A stretch of DNA of 64,000 bases from Roseiarcus sp963709655 (GCA_963709655.1 CAVPXF010000026.1:248001-312000), one strand, 5' to 3'. Shown: positions 8,103 to 16,462, counted from the first letter of the stretch. Program-made: numbers and translations. Notes: generated by a model not told the origin, from the sequence alone.

Positions 8103-8759
8103 ATGGCGTTGCGCAGTCTCGACATGGAGGCGGTGAAGGCCGCGCCGGTGACGAAGGAGCCGTTCGAATTCTTCGTCGTGCCGGGGTTCGTCAGGTCCGC
8201 GGTCCAGGCCGACATCAATCGCGACTATCCGAAGATCGCCGAAAGCGGCAGCTTCCCGGTGGCGCAGGTCTCCTACGGGCCGCATTTCCGCGATCTGCTC
8301 GACGAGATGGCGAGCGACGAATTTCGCGTGGCCTTCGAGGAGAAATTCGGCGTCGATCTCGCCGGCCGGCCGCATACGGTGACGGTCCGCGGCCGGTGCA
8401 GCCCGAAGGACGGACGCATCCATACCGACACCAAGTCGAAGATCCTGACCCTGCTCATCTACATGAACCCGGAGTGGGAACATTCGGGCGGGCGTCTCAG
8501 GCTCCTGAGGTCGGCCGACAACCTCGACGACGTGATCACGGAGGTGCCGCCGGACGCCGGCACGCTGATCGCGTTCAGGCGGTCCGAAAACTCATGGCAC
8601 GGCCACAGGCCCTATTCCGGTGAGCGCCGGGTGATCCAGTTCAACTGGGTGACGTCGGAGGGCGACCGCCGCATCGCCATGTTGCGCCACAACGTCTCGG
8701 CGTCCCTCAAGCGGCTGTTCGGCAAGGGGACGGACCAGCCGGCGGCGGAAGGCGCGTAG
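8103..8759 (+). CDS. 2-oxoglutarate/Fe(II)-dependent oxygenase superfamily protein
   Basis: A 218-residue protein with the double-stranded beta-helix facial triad: His107-x-Asp109 in RIHTDT, a distal His in SWHGH (166 or 168), and an Arg in GERRVIQFNW (175/176) that would bind 2-oxoglutarate. Residues after 180 form a short extra tail. The family includes prolyl hydroxylase-like and DNA/RNA repair-like enzymes; the substrate is unknown. The start is ATG at 8103, preceded by GAGGAG. It begins 16 bases after the oxyR frame ends, so it may be co-transcribed with oxyR. Confidence 0.8.
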   Translation: MALRSLDMEAVKAAPVTKEPFEFFVVPGFVRSAVQADINRDYPKIAESGSFPVAQVSYGPHFRDLLDEMASDEFRVAFEEKFGVDLAGRPHTVTVRGRCSPKDGRIHTDTKSKILTLLIYMNPEWEHSGGRLRLLRSADNLDDVITEVPPDAGTLIAFRRSENSWHGHRPYSGERRVIQFNWVTSEGDRRIAMLRHNVSASLKRLFGKGTDQPAAEGA

Positions 8760-9162
8760 GTTCGCCTCCCGCGAATCGACGCCAATGAAATCATGGGAAG
8801 CGGTGCGGGAATCCGGAGCCTAATGGCCCGTCTCCCGCCCCAGCCCCGGCCCCACCCGCCCGTGCGACGTTTGTTCGGCCCCCGCACGCGATACGACGAA
8901 CCCCGCCGTCTTGGGGGAAGAACGGCGGGGCTCGGCGCATCTCCAAGCCATGCAATTGGGGCGTCAATCGTTTGCCCCACGGGCACTGAAGGCCATCAGC
9001 CACCTACTGTCAACTCATGGATCGTCATAAGTCGCATGAGTGATTTCGATTGGTCCGAGGGTATCGACCTCGTTCCCGCGCGGCGTCGACGGAGAAGCCG
9101 ACGCCAATCGCACATCGTCGCCATTGCCGGATTTTGCGCGCGTTGACTCCCGCCGAGCCCTC
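8760..9162. other. Intergenic region containing one strong hairpin
   Basis: About 400 bases without a convincing gene between the oxygenase stop and the hemG start. Open frames here are short and lack motifs. The only structure I see is the hairpin at 8901-8930. The bases from 9040 onward could be an N-terminal extension of hemG, but they show no homology. Confidence 0.5.
8901..8930. other. Hairpin, 9-bp GC stem with 12-nt loop
   Basis: CCCCGCCGT at 8901-8909 pairs perfectly with ACGGCGGGG at 8922-8930. It lies 141 bases after the oxygenase stop. No T-tract follows on either strand, so its role (terminator, RNA structure, or part of an unrecognised small RNA) is open. Confidence 0.4.
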
Positions 9163-9819
9163 GTGACATCGGATGGCGGCAACGTTTCGGAGGCGCCTAC
9201 GACAACGATCGCGATTGTTTACGCCACGCGCGACGGTCAGTCCGAGCGCATCGCTGAGCGGATTGCCGCGCGTCTCGGCGACCGCGGCGCGACGAGCGCT
9301 CTCCACGCGCTCACGCGGAAAGCGTGGCCGGCGATCGACGCGCCAAGCGACGCCATCGTCGCCGTCCTCGCGGTGCGCTACGGACGCGTGCTGCCGGAGG
9401 CCAGGGATTTTCTCGAGGGTTTCGCGCGCCGGGAATCCGCCCCGCCGCTCGCGCTCGCCCTCGTCAATCTCGTGGCGCGCCACCCCTCCCGCCGCACGCC
9501 GGAGACCAATCCGTATTTGCGCAACACGCTGGCGCGCTATCGGCTGCGGCCAGCGCTTGCGACCGCGTTCGGCGGTCGGCTGAACTATCCGAAATATCGC
9601 TTCTTCGACAAACAGGTGATCCGCCTGATCATGGCGATGACCGGCGGCGTCGCCGACGGCCGCGCGGACATCGACTACACCGACTGGGCGCAGGTCGACG
9701 ATTTCGCCGCGACGGTCGTCGCGCTCGCGGCCACGCGCTTCGCGGTCGCTGCTCAGGCCGAGGCGGCGGGGGAGGCAAGCCCGCTCTCGGCGGCGCTCTC
9801 GCCCCAGAGCCGCCGATAG
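9163..9819 (+). CDS. hemG: Menaquinone/quinone-dependent protoporphyrinogen oxidase-like flavodoxin protein (HemG type)
   Basis: HemG oxidises protoporphyrinogen IX to protoporphyrin IX using FMN and a quinone. The order of motifs matches E. coli HemG: IVYATRDGQSERIA (FMN phosphate loop), VRYGRVLPEARDFLE, NLVARHPSRRTPETNPY, GGRLNYPKYRFFDKQVIRLI (the long membrane-interacting insert) and ADIDYTDWAQVDDFA. A GTG at 9163 gives 218 residues; an ATG at 9040 is also in frame but adds sequence without homology, so the start is uncertain. The 3' end overlaps the convergent glycosyltransferase stop by 67 bases. Confidence 0.85.
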   Translation: MTSDGGNVSEAPTTTIAIVYATRDGQSERIAERIAARLGDRGATSALHALTRKAWPAIDAPSDAIVAVLAVRYGRVLPEARDFLEGFARRESAPPLALALVNLVARHPSRRTPETNPYLRNTLARYRLRPALATAFGGRLNYPKYRFFDKQVIRLIMAMTGGVADGRADIDYTDWAQVDDFAATVVALAATRFAVAAQAEAAGEASPLSAALSPQSRR

Positions 9820-10862
9820 ACCGCGACGATCTCGTCCGCCTCGCGTTCGCGGCTGAAGTCCCGTTCGACCCGCGCGCGCGCCTTTGCCCCGATCGCCGGG
9901 ATCCGCTCCGGGTCATGCATCAAGGGCTCGATCGCCGCGGTCAGCGCGTCGACGTCGTCGATCGGCGCGAGGAACCCGGTCTCGCCGTCCGCGATCACCA
10001 TCTCGGCCACGCCCGCCCGGGTCGCGACCACCGCGTCGCCGGCCGCCATCGCCTCGATCATGGTGAGGCCGAAGCCTTCGACGCGAGAAGCGAAGACGTA
10101 GATCGAGATCCGCTGATACCAGAGCGGCACCTCCTCGATCGGCAATTCGCCGAGGAAGCGGATGCGTTCCGTGAGGCCAGCCGCGGCGATCTGGCTTTTC
10201 AGCCGTTCGACGAACGGCAGGTTGTCGACCGACACGTGGCCGACGATCACGGCGGCGAAGTCGGGATATTTGGGCAAGAGCCGGCACATCGCCTCGACGA
10301 ACAGGTCGCTGCCTTTCTGCTTGCGCACCCGGCCGAAGGTCCCGATCGCGCAAATCCCCGGCAGGCCGGTCTCGGCGTAGGCGGCGCTCCGGTCGGCGGG
10401 GGGTCGGTACGTCTCGAGGTCGATGCCATGGTGGATCACGGTCGCCGGGCGCTCGACGAACGAGGCCGAGATGGCGCTCGTGGCGATGACCCAGTCCATG
10501 CGCCCGATCAGGAAATTGGTGTAGGCCGTTTTCCGGCGCTGCCCGGCGGAGTTGAAGATGAGCTTCAGCCGCCACCCTAAGAGCTTGAGACAGAGGCCGA
10601 CCAGCATCTCGGAGTTGCGCCGCGCGTGCCAGATCCGCGCGGGCCGGCCCCTCGGCGGCGCGAACCGGAGCCGGAGGAGGTCGAGAAGCCCGAGCCCGGC
10701 GATTCCGTCCGGCCGGTCGGGCCCGAACCAGACCGCGCCGCAGCGCTCGGCGAGGAGCGGCGCGATCGTCCGGTTGACCGCCGTGCCGCCGGAATAGCGC
10801 CTTTTCAGATTCGGAATGACGGCCTCGATCGCCCCGAGGTCGATGGGCCCGGCGCCGGTCAT
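9753..10862 (-). CDS. Glycosyltransferase family 4 (GT-B fold)
   Basis: A 369-residue GT4 protein. The C-terminal half shows the nucleotide-sugar-binding Rossmann domain with GTFGRVRKQKGSDLFVEA and the EX7E motif in SRVEGFGLTMIEAMAAG. The N-terminal part (IPNLKRRYSGGTAVNRT and HARRNSEMLVG) resembles lipopolysaccharide-core mannosyl- and glucosyltransferases of alphaproteobacteria. It acts at the inner membrane on lipid A-core or exopolysaccharide. It starts at 10862 and overlaps the upstream GT2 gene by ATGA, so the two are translationally coupled. Confidence 0.9.
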   Translation of the reverse strand: MTGAGPIDLGAIEAVIPNLKRRYSGGTAVNRTIAPLLAERCGAVWFGPDRPDGIAGLGLLDLLRLRFAPPRGRPARIWHARRNSEMLVGLCLKLLGWRLKLIFNSAGQRRKTAYTNFLIGRMDWVIATSAISASFVERPATVIHHGIDLETYRPPADRSAAYAETGLPGICAIGTFGRVRKQKGSDLFVEAMCRLLPKYPDFAAVIVGHVSVDNLPFVERLKSQIAAAGLTERIRFLGELPIEEVPLWYQRISIYVFASRVEGFGLTMIEAMAAGDAVVATRAGVAEMVIADGETGFLAPIDDVDALTAAIEPLMHDPERIPAIGAKARARVERDFSREREADEIVAVYRRLWGESAAESGLASPAASA

Positions 10863-11670
10863 GGGCGCTTCCGGGCGGTGTAGAACTGCCGATGCATGGA
10901 TTCGGTCATGAAGGAATAGGTCGCCCCCGTCATGGCGTGGATGAACCCGGCCCAGCCGCATAAAAAGAACCGGTTCCACAAAAAGATCCGCAGGAAGTAG
11001 ATCGGCGGGTTGAAGAAGAGCTTCGCCCGCGACGGTTTGCGGCCGCGCTCGATCCGCTGCTCCGCCTTGAGTTTGGCGTAGACGATCTCCTTGCGCATCT
11101 GCTGATCGAGCGGCAGGCCGCGCTCGTGGCGCAAGAGACCCTTGCCGGCGATCTCCGTGCGGCCTTCGACGATCAGGCCCTCGTGGACGATCAGCGTCTC
11201 GTCGAAACGCGCGGCGCCGCGGCGGACGAGACGCAAAATGCGCTCGGGCCGGGTCCACAGGCTCACCGGGCGCAGGCTGCCGTAGAGCGTCAGGGTGCGG
11301 CGAAGCTGCCAGCCCTCGATCGCGGCGTCGGCGGCGACGAGGCGGGGCAGGTCGGCGGCCAGGTTGTCGTCGAGCCACTCGTCGGCGTCGATGCTCAAGA
11401 CCCAGGAGCTCGCGCGCGGAATCGAGGGCGAACTGCTTTTGCCGCGCATAGCCGAGCCAGTCCTGATGGATCAGGCGGATCGGCAGGCCGCTGCGGGCGA
11501 AGTCGTCGACGATCGCGAGCGTGCGGTCGGTCGAGCCCGAATCGACCACCACGATCTCGGCGACGCCGGCAAGACTTCGCGAGGCACTTGCCGATGCAGG
11601 CTTCCTCGTTCTTGCAGATGACGGTCGCGGAAATCGGCAGGGGAGCGGGCTTTGCGAGGTTGGCGGTCAT
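10859..11670 (-). pseudogene. Glycosyltransferase family 2 (WaaE/LpcC-like), two single-base frameshifts
   Basis: Three overlapping frames together encode one GT2 protein of about 269 residues. Frame A has PISATVICKNEEACIGKCLA, frame B has VVVDSGSTDRTLAIVDDFA and WLGYARQKQFALDS, and frame C has WVLSIDADEWLDDNL through FIHAMTGATYSFMT. Both joins are +1 shifts: an extra base in the TT at 11576-11577, and one between about 11408 and 11419. Removing one base at each restores a continuous protein with the DSGS and DAD (metal-binding DXD) motifs. The 812-bp span minus two is divisible by three. The family adds a core sugar in LPS synthesis. Probably assembly errors; see findings. Confidence 0.8.
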
Positions 11671-11848
11671 GCTGGCGGCGGGAGAGGGTCGTCCCGGGGC
11701 GGGATGACGGAGTTCGGCAGGAAGGACTTGGGCGGGACGGACGACTGGAATGACGGCTTCGGGATGGCTCTCGGCGGGCCGGCGCGGTAGAAGTCCGCTC
11801 GCCCTGTTCGCCGGGCGCAATATCAGGTCTTGGCGGGATCGGCCAGCA

Positions 11849-12622
11849 TTGAGCGCGACAAAGGCATTCGTCATCCACCTCGAGCGCGCCGTCGGGCGGC
11901 GGCCGAGCGTCGAGGCGCTGAGGCGCGCGCTGCCGATCGCCAGCGAGATCCTGCCGGCGGTCGACGGCCGGCTTCTTTCGCCCGAGGACGCCGGGGCGGC
12001 TTACGTGCGGGCCCGTTACGCGCCGCGCTATCCGTTCGCCCTCGGCCTGCCGGAGATCGGCGCTTTCCTGAGCCATCGCGCCGCCTGGCGGCGCATTCTG
12101 CACGAAGGGCTCGACCATGCCGCGGTGCTCGAGGACGACGCCTCGATCGATCCTGCGCGGTTCGGCGCGGTTCTCGAGTTCCTCGCCGCCGAGCGCGACC
12201 GCTGGTCCTACGCGCTGTTGCCGGCTCAGGGGCGCGAGCCGGCCGGAGAGGCGATCGTGCGGCGCGGCGCGCTGGCGCTGACGCGGCCTTATTCGCCACC
12301 GCTGCGGGCGATCGGCCAGGTCGTCTCGCGCGAGGCGGCCGAGCGGCTGCTGGCGACGACGGCCCCGTTCGACCGGCCGGTCGATACCTTCCTGCAGATG
12401 AACTGGGTGACCGGCGTCACCCTGCTCGCCGTGACGCCGACCCCCATCCGCGACGTCTCCGGCGAGACCGGCGGCACCACGGTGCAGCGCAAGCGCCTCA
12501 GCCTCGTCGAGCGCCTGCACCACGAGGCGATGCGGCCGATCTATCGGGCGCAGGCGCTCCGGCGCTATCGTCGGACGCTCGCCAGGGCGGCCGACATGAA
12601 ACCGCGACACGACCCGCGGTAA
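11849..12622 (+). CDS. Glycosyltransferase family 25 (LPS biosynthesis)
   Basis: A protein of about 257 residues of the GT25 family, which transfers galactose or glucose onto LPS or lipo-oligosaccharide. Motifs include KAFVIHLERAVGRR at the N-terminus, GLPEIGAFLSHRAAWRRI and HAAVLEDDASID (the acidic EDD metal/nucleotide site). The TTG at 11849 places the family N-terminus at residue 5; the frame is open up to 11750 but the added residues show no homology, so the start is inferred. It is divergent from the GT2/GT4 pair, making a three-gene glycan locus. Confidence 0.82.
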   Translation: MSATKAFVIHLERAVGRRPSVEALRRALPIASEILPAVDGRLLSPEDAGAAYVRARYAPRYPFALGLPEIGAFLSHRAAWRRILHEGLDHAAVLEDDASIDPARFGAVLEFLAAERDRWSYALLPAQGREPAGEAIVRRGALALTRPYSPPLRAIGQVVSREAAERLLATTAPFDRPVDTFLQMNWVTGVTLLAVTPTPIRDVSGETGGTTVQRKRLSLVERLHHEAMRPIYRAQALRRYRRTLARAADMKPRHDPR

Positions 12623-12671
12623 GACACGGGCGCGCCGAAAAGCTCTGAACCGAGGAAACGGAGACACAAAC

Positions 12672-13238
12672 ATGAGCGACCTGGTTTTCATCGCCTTCGA
12701 CACCGAAATGCACGCCGAGGAGGTGCGCGAGAAGGTGCTCGACATGCAGAAAGAGTACCTCATCGACGTCGAAGACGCGGTGATCGCGACCCGCGACGAG
12801 TCCGGCCGGGTGAAGCTCAACCAGCTCATCCATCCGGCCAAGAGCGGCGCGGTGTCGGGCGCCTTCTGGGGCATGCTGGTCGGCTGGCTGTTCATGATGC
12901 CGCTCGCGGGCGCGGCGGTCGGCGCGGCCGGCGGCGCGCTCGGCGGGTCGCTGGTCGACGTCGGCATCAACGACGACGAGATGCGCAAGCAGGCCAACGA
13001 CGCCCTGAAGCCCGGGACGGCCGGGCTCTTCCTGCTGATCCGCAAGATGACGACCGACAAGGTGCTCGAGGACCTCAAGGGCGTCGGCGGCACGGTGATC
13101 AAGACGTCGTTCGACAACGCCAAGGAAGAGGCGCTGAGAGCGGCGCTCGCAGCGCCTGTTCCGGCGCAACCAGCGACGCCGGCGCCGGCGGCGCCCGCAG
13201 CGCCCGCGGCCGGCGCGGTCGAAGCGCCGACGGGCTGA
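12672..13238 (+). CDS. DUF1269 domain membrane protein
   Basis: A 188-residue protein matching DUF1269: N-terminal DLVFIAFDTEMHAEEVREKV, then VEDAVIATRDESGRVKLNQ, a central glycine/alanine-rich hydrophobic segment (residues 55-97) that could form a membrane hairpin, and NDDEMRKQANDALKPGTAGLF. The final 35 residues are an Ala/Pro low-complexity tail. The family is of unknown function; many members are predicted to be membrane-associated. GAGGAAACGGAG lies just upstream of the ATG. It stands alone, 49 bases after the GT25 stop. Confidence 0.88.
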   Translation: MSDLVFIAFDTEMHAEEVREKVLDMQKEYLIDVEDAVIATRDESGRVKLNQLIHPAKSGAVSGAFWGMLVGWLFMMPLAGAAVGAAGGALGGSLVDVGINDDEMRKQANDALKPGTAGLFLLIRKMTTDKVLEDLKGVGGTVIKTSFDNAKEEALRAALAAPVPAQPATPAPAAPAAPAAGAVEAPTG

Positions 13239-13419
13239 CCCTCAAACAGCGGGCGGCCCTTTTTGACGGCCCGGCGCAAGGAGAAAGTCTGCCGGCGGGC
13301 GGTCGGAGGGTCGCCGGGCCAGCGGCGCTCGCTGGTTTTCTGGCTCAGGATTCGCCGGCGTCAGTCGGTGACCGAAGAGGACGCGCGCTGGGGCCGCCGC
13401 CGCTGGTCGGCCAATTCAT

Positions 13420-13785
13420 CTATAGCAGGGGGTATGGGCGCTTGAGTTTGAGCGGAGCGGTCTCGGTTGTGAAGCGCCAGTCGGCCTTTGCGTGATGCTG
13501 GTTGCGGTGTTCGACCCAGGCAGCGACCTCGCGTTCGAGGGCCTGTTTATCTGGAATGCGGCGATCGAGGCATTGGGTGGAGAGGACCGCCAGTTCTGAC
13601 TCCGCCAGATCGAGCCACGAGCCATGCTTGGGGGTGTACACCCACTCGAAGCGCTGGACGAGGCGGCGGGCTTCCGGCGCCGGGAAGGCTTGGTCGAGAG
13701 AGGCCTTGGCGGGGATGTTCAGGTTGTCTTGAAGCAGCGTAATCAAGTCGGCGTGCGGGAAGTCGCCGAGCATGCGCTGCGACAC
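13420..13785 (-). pseudogene. IS630-family transposase remnant (C-terminal part)
   Basis: A 121-residue frame carries the second half of an IS630 DDE transposase: LLQDNLNIPAKAS (second catalytic Asp), the conserved YTPKHGSWLDLAESELAVLS (third acidic residue), QCLDRRIPDK and ADWRFTTETAPLKLKRPYP. The N-terminal HTH and the first catalytic Asp are missing; upstream sequence beyond 13785 has no transposase match. No terminal inverted repeats were found. It is a decayed insertion, probably inactive. Confidence 0.8.
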
Positions 13786-13995
13786 GTTGAATCAGGTCCA
13801 AACTTCCCCGGACAGCCGTGCGCTTCGCGGAGAAGGAGGCGCGCGACGGCTCCAACTCGAAAAAACATCAACTCGTGGGAATCCGATAGCGTTGCGAGGG
13901 AGGGGTATCATGCCAAAGCCCGTCGTCAGATGGGCGTCCTTAGGGACGCCCTTTGGCATGGCGGCCGTCGGTTCGGGCCAGATGGATTTGCGGAA

Positions 13996-14647
13996 ATGAA
14001 CGCCGAGCGCAACGCATCGTCCCCCGTCGCCTCTCGCCCGCTGCAGAACCGTGTCGATCCGTTCGGCGAATTCCATTCGGTCGCGGCCCGCGGCGCCTTT
14101 TTGGGCAATCGCGGCGGGCGGCTGCACGGGCCCGAGCGGACGCTCGGGCGCCGGCGCTGGACGTCAAGGCGCTGGATCGTCTGCCTCTCAGCCTTCAAGG
14201 GCCGCTGGCGCGAGGTCTGGGGCGCGGGCTATACCGAGCTTTTCTTTCTCGACGAGCCGACCGCGCTCGCGGCCGGCCACCGCCCCTGCTTCGAGTGCCG
14301 GCGCGAAGCGGCGAAGGCGTTTCTCGCCGTCTTCCCCGGCGCGCCAAGCCATGTGGACCCGATGGACGCGGCGTTGCATCGCGAGCGTCTTGATGAAGGC
14401 GGCCGCAAGCGGCTGTGGCGCGCGCGCCTCGGCAGCGCTGCCGGACGGCGCCTTCGTCGTCCTCGACGGTCGCGCCCACGCCCTTCGCGACGGGCGGCTC
14501 CGGCCGTGGACCTTTGGCGGCTATGGCCCGCCGGTCTCATACGACGGGAACGCGGAGGTCGAGGTCCTGACGCCGCCCTCGACCGTCGCCGCGCTCGCGG
14601 CGGGCTACCGTCCGGTCTGGGCGGACGCGCCGGAGGCGGCGGCTTGA
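13996..14647 (+). pseudogene. Conserved hypothetical protein, one single-base frameshift
   Basis: Two frames join to give one protein of about 216 residues. The first runs from NRVDPFGEFHSVAARG through GNRGGRLHGPERTLG, YTELFFLDEPTALAAGHRP and CFECRREAAKAFLAVF; the second continues ALPDGAFVVLDGRAHALRDG to VLTPPSTVAALAAGYRPVW. A +1 shift lies at about 14434, where CTCGGCAGCGCTG would read correctly as CTCGGCGCGCTG without the A. I know this as a conserved alphaproteobacterial protein of unknown function; the CFECRR motif hints at metal binding. The 652-bp span minus one is a multiple of three. The IS630 remnant lies directly upstream. Confidence 0.7.
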
Positions 14648-14699
14648 CGGGGCCATCAGCCTTCGGCTGAATGCGGGAAACGAAAACGGGAGGGGCGCA

Positions 14700-15077
14700 A
14701 TGCTGAGGGTTCTGTTGGCGAGCGCCGCTCTGCTGGCCGCTTCGGTCGAGCGCCGCGGCGGCGGCGAGACGCCAAAGGCGAGTGGCTGCGCGACACGCGG
14801 CGCCTCGAAAGTGCGCATCGCCAGTTGCGGCGGCGAGGCGCTCTGCGGCACGATCGTCTGGCTCAAGGATCCCAACGGCCCCGCCAAGGTCGGCCAGCAG
14901 GTGTTCTTCGACATGAAGCCGCACGGCGACAACGTCTGGACCGGCTCCGCCTTCAATCCGGAGGACGGCAAGACCTATTCGGGCAAGATGACCCTCGCGG
15001 GCGATCGTCTCACCACCGCCGGCTGCGTGTTCGGCGGCCTGATCTGCAAGTCGGTCGCCTGGACACGGGTGCGATAG
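14700..15077 (+). CDS. DUF2147 family protein, N-terminal region scrambled
   Basis: The 125-residue frame is open, and residues 38-125 match DUF2147: KVRIASCGGEALCGTIVWLKD, GQQVFFDMKPHGDNVWTGSAF, GKTYSGKMTLAGDRL and the final TRV. The N-terminus should be a signal peptide followed by GEW(L). The in-frame residues 16-37 do not look like that, but the other two frames read SSAAAA and then RDAKGEWLRDT in order. Three +1 shifts (near 14744, 14765-14769 and 14795-14801) would return to frame and give a normal exported protein. DUF2147 proteins are small periplasmic proteins of unknown function. Confidence 0.7.
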   Translation: MLRVLLASAALLAASVERRGGGETPKASGCATRGASKVRIASCGGEALCGTIVWLKDPNGPAKVGQQVFFDMKPHGDNVWTGSAFNPEDGKTYSGKMTLAGDRLTTAGCVFGGLICKSVAWTRVR

Positions 15078-15099
15078 GCGACTGGCGCCGCGATCGCTG

Positions 15100-15166
15100 A
15101 TCGCGGCGCGGACCCCTTCCCCAGCTTGCTGGGGAAGGTGGCGCGAAGCGCCGGATGGGGTGTGGC
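15100..15166. repeat. Dispersed palindromic repeat, copy 1 (petA-flanking family)
   Basis: The unit contains ccttccccagcttgctgggg, a hairpin of CCCCAGC with GCTGGGG, then ggtggcgcgaagcgcc and ggatggggtgtgg. Its reverse complement aligns with the 16346-16462 copy, which carries an extra nested palindrome. Confidence 0.65.
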
Positions 15167-15227
15167 CCGCTGCTACGACGCCAAACGGCTTGCACAAAAA
15201 GTTACCGCGAACTTGTGGCCCAATCGC

Positions 15228-15290
15228 CCTGCTTTCCACACCCCATCCGTCGCCTTCGGCGACAACTTCCCCGCTTTTGCGGAGAAGGGA
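15228..15290. repeat. Dispersed palindromic repeat, copy 2
   Basis: It begins ctttccacaccccatccgtc, then gccttcggcgac and aacttccccgcttttgcgga, the same modular layout (CACCCCATCC, small hairpin, CTTCC-hairpin) as the neighbouring copies but diverged. Confidence 0.55.
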
Positions 15291-15453
15291 GCGCAGCGGC
15301 CGCCTGAAGGTTCGATGACTTGCGTGAGCGCCGTAGATCGACGGAGGCGTCTACAGTGGGAACTCGGCTGAGCCTTGGCGCGACGCGCCATAAATTTGCT
15401 CGACGGCCTCGGTAGCTCGCCATAGAACAAAGCGGCTCGGGAGGCGGATCACG

Positions 15454-16110
15454 ATGACGGATGCTTCAACTGACGCTACGGGGGCTTCCGTTTCGGAGCA
15501 TCCGGCGCGGCGTGACTTTCTCTTTCTGATGACGGGGTCGGTCGCCGCCGTGGGCGTCGCCGCATTGGCCTGGCCGTTCATCGACCAGATGAACCCCGAC
15601 GCCGAGACCATCGCCGCAGCCGGACCGGTCGACATCGACATCTCACAGCTCCAACCAGGCCAGAGGGTCGTCGTCCTCTGGTCGGCGCGGCCGGTGTTCG
15701 TCGTCCGCCGCACGCCCGAAGCGCTGAAGGAACTGCAGAACCCCAAGCTGACGTCGCAACTGCGCGATCCCGATTCCGATAACCTTCAGCAGCCGATCTA
15801 CGCCAAAAATTGGCATCGCTCACTCAAGGAAGAATACCTCGTCGTCGTTGGAATTTGCACCCATCTCGGCTGCGTGCCGCTGTTCGAGCCGCAGCCCAAC
15901 GCGACCACTCCCATGCCGGACTGGCCGGGGGGGTTTTTCTGCCCCTGCCACGGTTCGAGATACGATCTTTCCGCCCGCGTCTTTGAGGGCGTGCCGGCGC
16001 CTTACAACCTGCCGGTGCCGCCGAATTTCTTTCCGAGCGACAAGACGCTGCGCGTCGGCCAGAATCCGCCCGGAGAGACGTTCGACTTCAATTCGATTTT
16101 GCAGGTGTGA
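15454..16110 (+). CDS. petA: Ubiquinol-cytochrome c reductase Rieske iron-sulfur subunit
   Basis: A 218-residue Rieske protein of the bc1 type. A twin-arginine-like motif and single N-terminal membrane anchor (RRDFLFLMTGSVAAVGVAAL, residues 19-38) precede the soluble head. The [2Fe-2S] ligand loops are CTHLGC and CPCHGS, each with the disulfide Cys of true bc1 Rieske proteins. GARG-like sequence ends the head. In most relatives petA is followed by cytochrome b and c1 genes; here it is alone, bracketed by dispersed repeats. It may be a second copy supplementing a complete operon elsewhere, but that cannot be checked here. Confidence 0.93.
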   Translation: MTDASTDATGASVSEHPARRDFLFLMTGSVAAVGVAALAWPFIDQMNPDAETIAAAGPVDIDISQLQPGQRVVVLWSARPVFVVRRTPEALKELQNPKLTSQLRDPDSDNLQQPIYAKNWHRSLKEEYLVVVGICTHLGCVPLFEPQPNATTPMPDWPGGFFCPCHGSRYDLSARVFEGVPAPYNLPVPPNFFPSDKTLRVGQNPPGETFDFNSILQV

Positions 16111-16205
16111 GGCGAAGCTTCGGACGAGGCCGGAAAGGACCCCCGCAAGCGCGGCGAGCGGGAGCGGGTCCCTTCTCCCCCATGTATGGATACGCAATTC
16201 ACACA

Positions 16206-16290
16206 AGTCGATCTCGTCGGGCGCTTCCTTCTCCACGAAGTGGGGAAGGTGGCCCGGAGGGCCGGATGGGGTGCGGAAAGCAGGCATGAT
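16206..16290. repeat. Dispersed palindromic repeat, copy 3
   Basis: Contains cttccttctccacgaagtgg, ggaaggtggcccggagggcc and ggatggggtgcggaaagcag. The order (CTTCC hairpin, GGTGGCCC-GGGCC hairpin, GGATGGGGTG) matches copy 1. Confidence 0.6.
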
Positions 16291-16345
16291 CCGGCGAAGG
16301 TTCACGATGACAGTCGCGCAATCCGACTTGGTTTGAAGCAGTGCG

Positions 16346-16462
16346 CCACACCCCATCCGGCGCCATAGCCCGTCGAAAGACGGGCGTCTTTCGCCGCCCT
16401 ATGGCGCCACCTTCCCCAGCAAAGCTGGAGAAGGGGGTCCGCGCTGCAATCGAGATGTGTGC
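16346..16462. repeat. Dispersed palindromic repeat, copy 4, with nested palindrome
   Basis: This copy reads gccacaccccatccggcgcc at one end and accttccccagcaaagctgg at the other, the reverse-complement layout of copy 1. Between the GGCGC and GCGCC arms it holds about 40 extra bases that begin CATAG and end CTATG and contain gaaagacgggcgtctttc, itself a palindrome. Confidence 0.6.

Larger units (their letters stand above)
15078..15453. other. Intergenic region with dispersed repeats
   Basis: These 376 bases hold two repeat units (15100-15166 and 15228-15290) and the petA upstream region. No gene, RNA or clear promoter boxes were identified. The open frames running through it are repeat-derived shadows. 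Confidence 0.55.
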
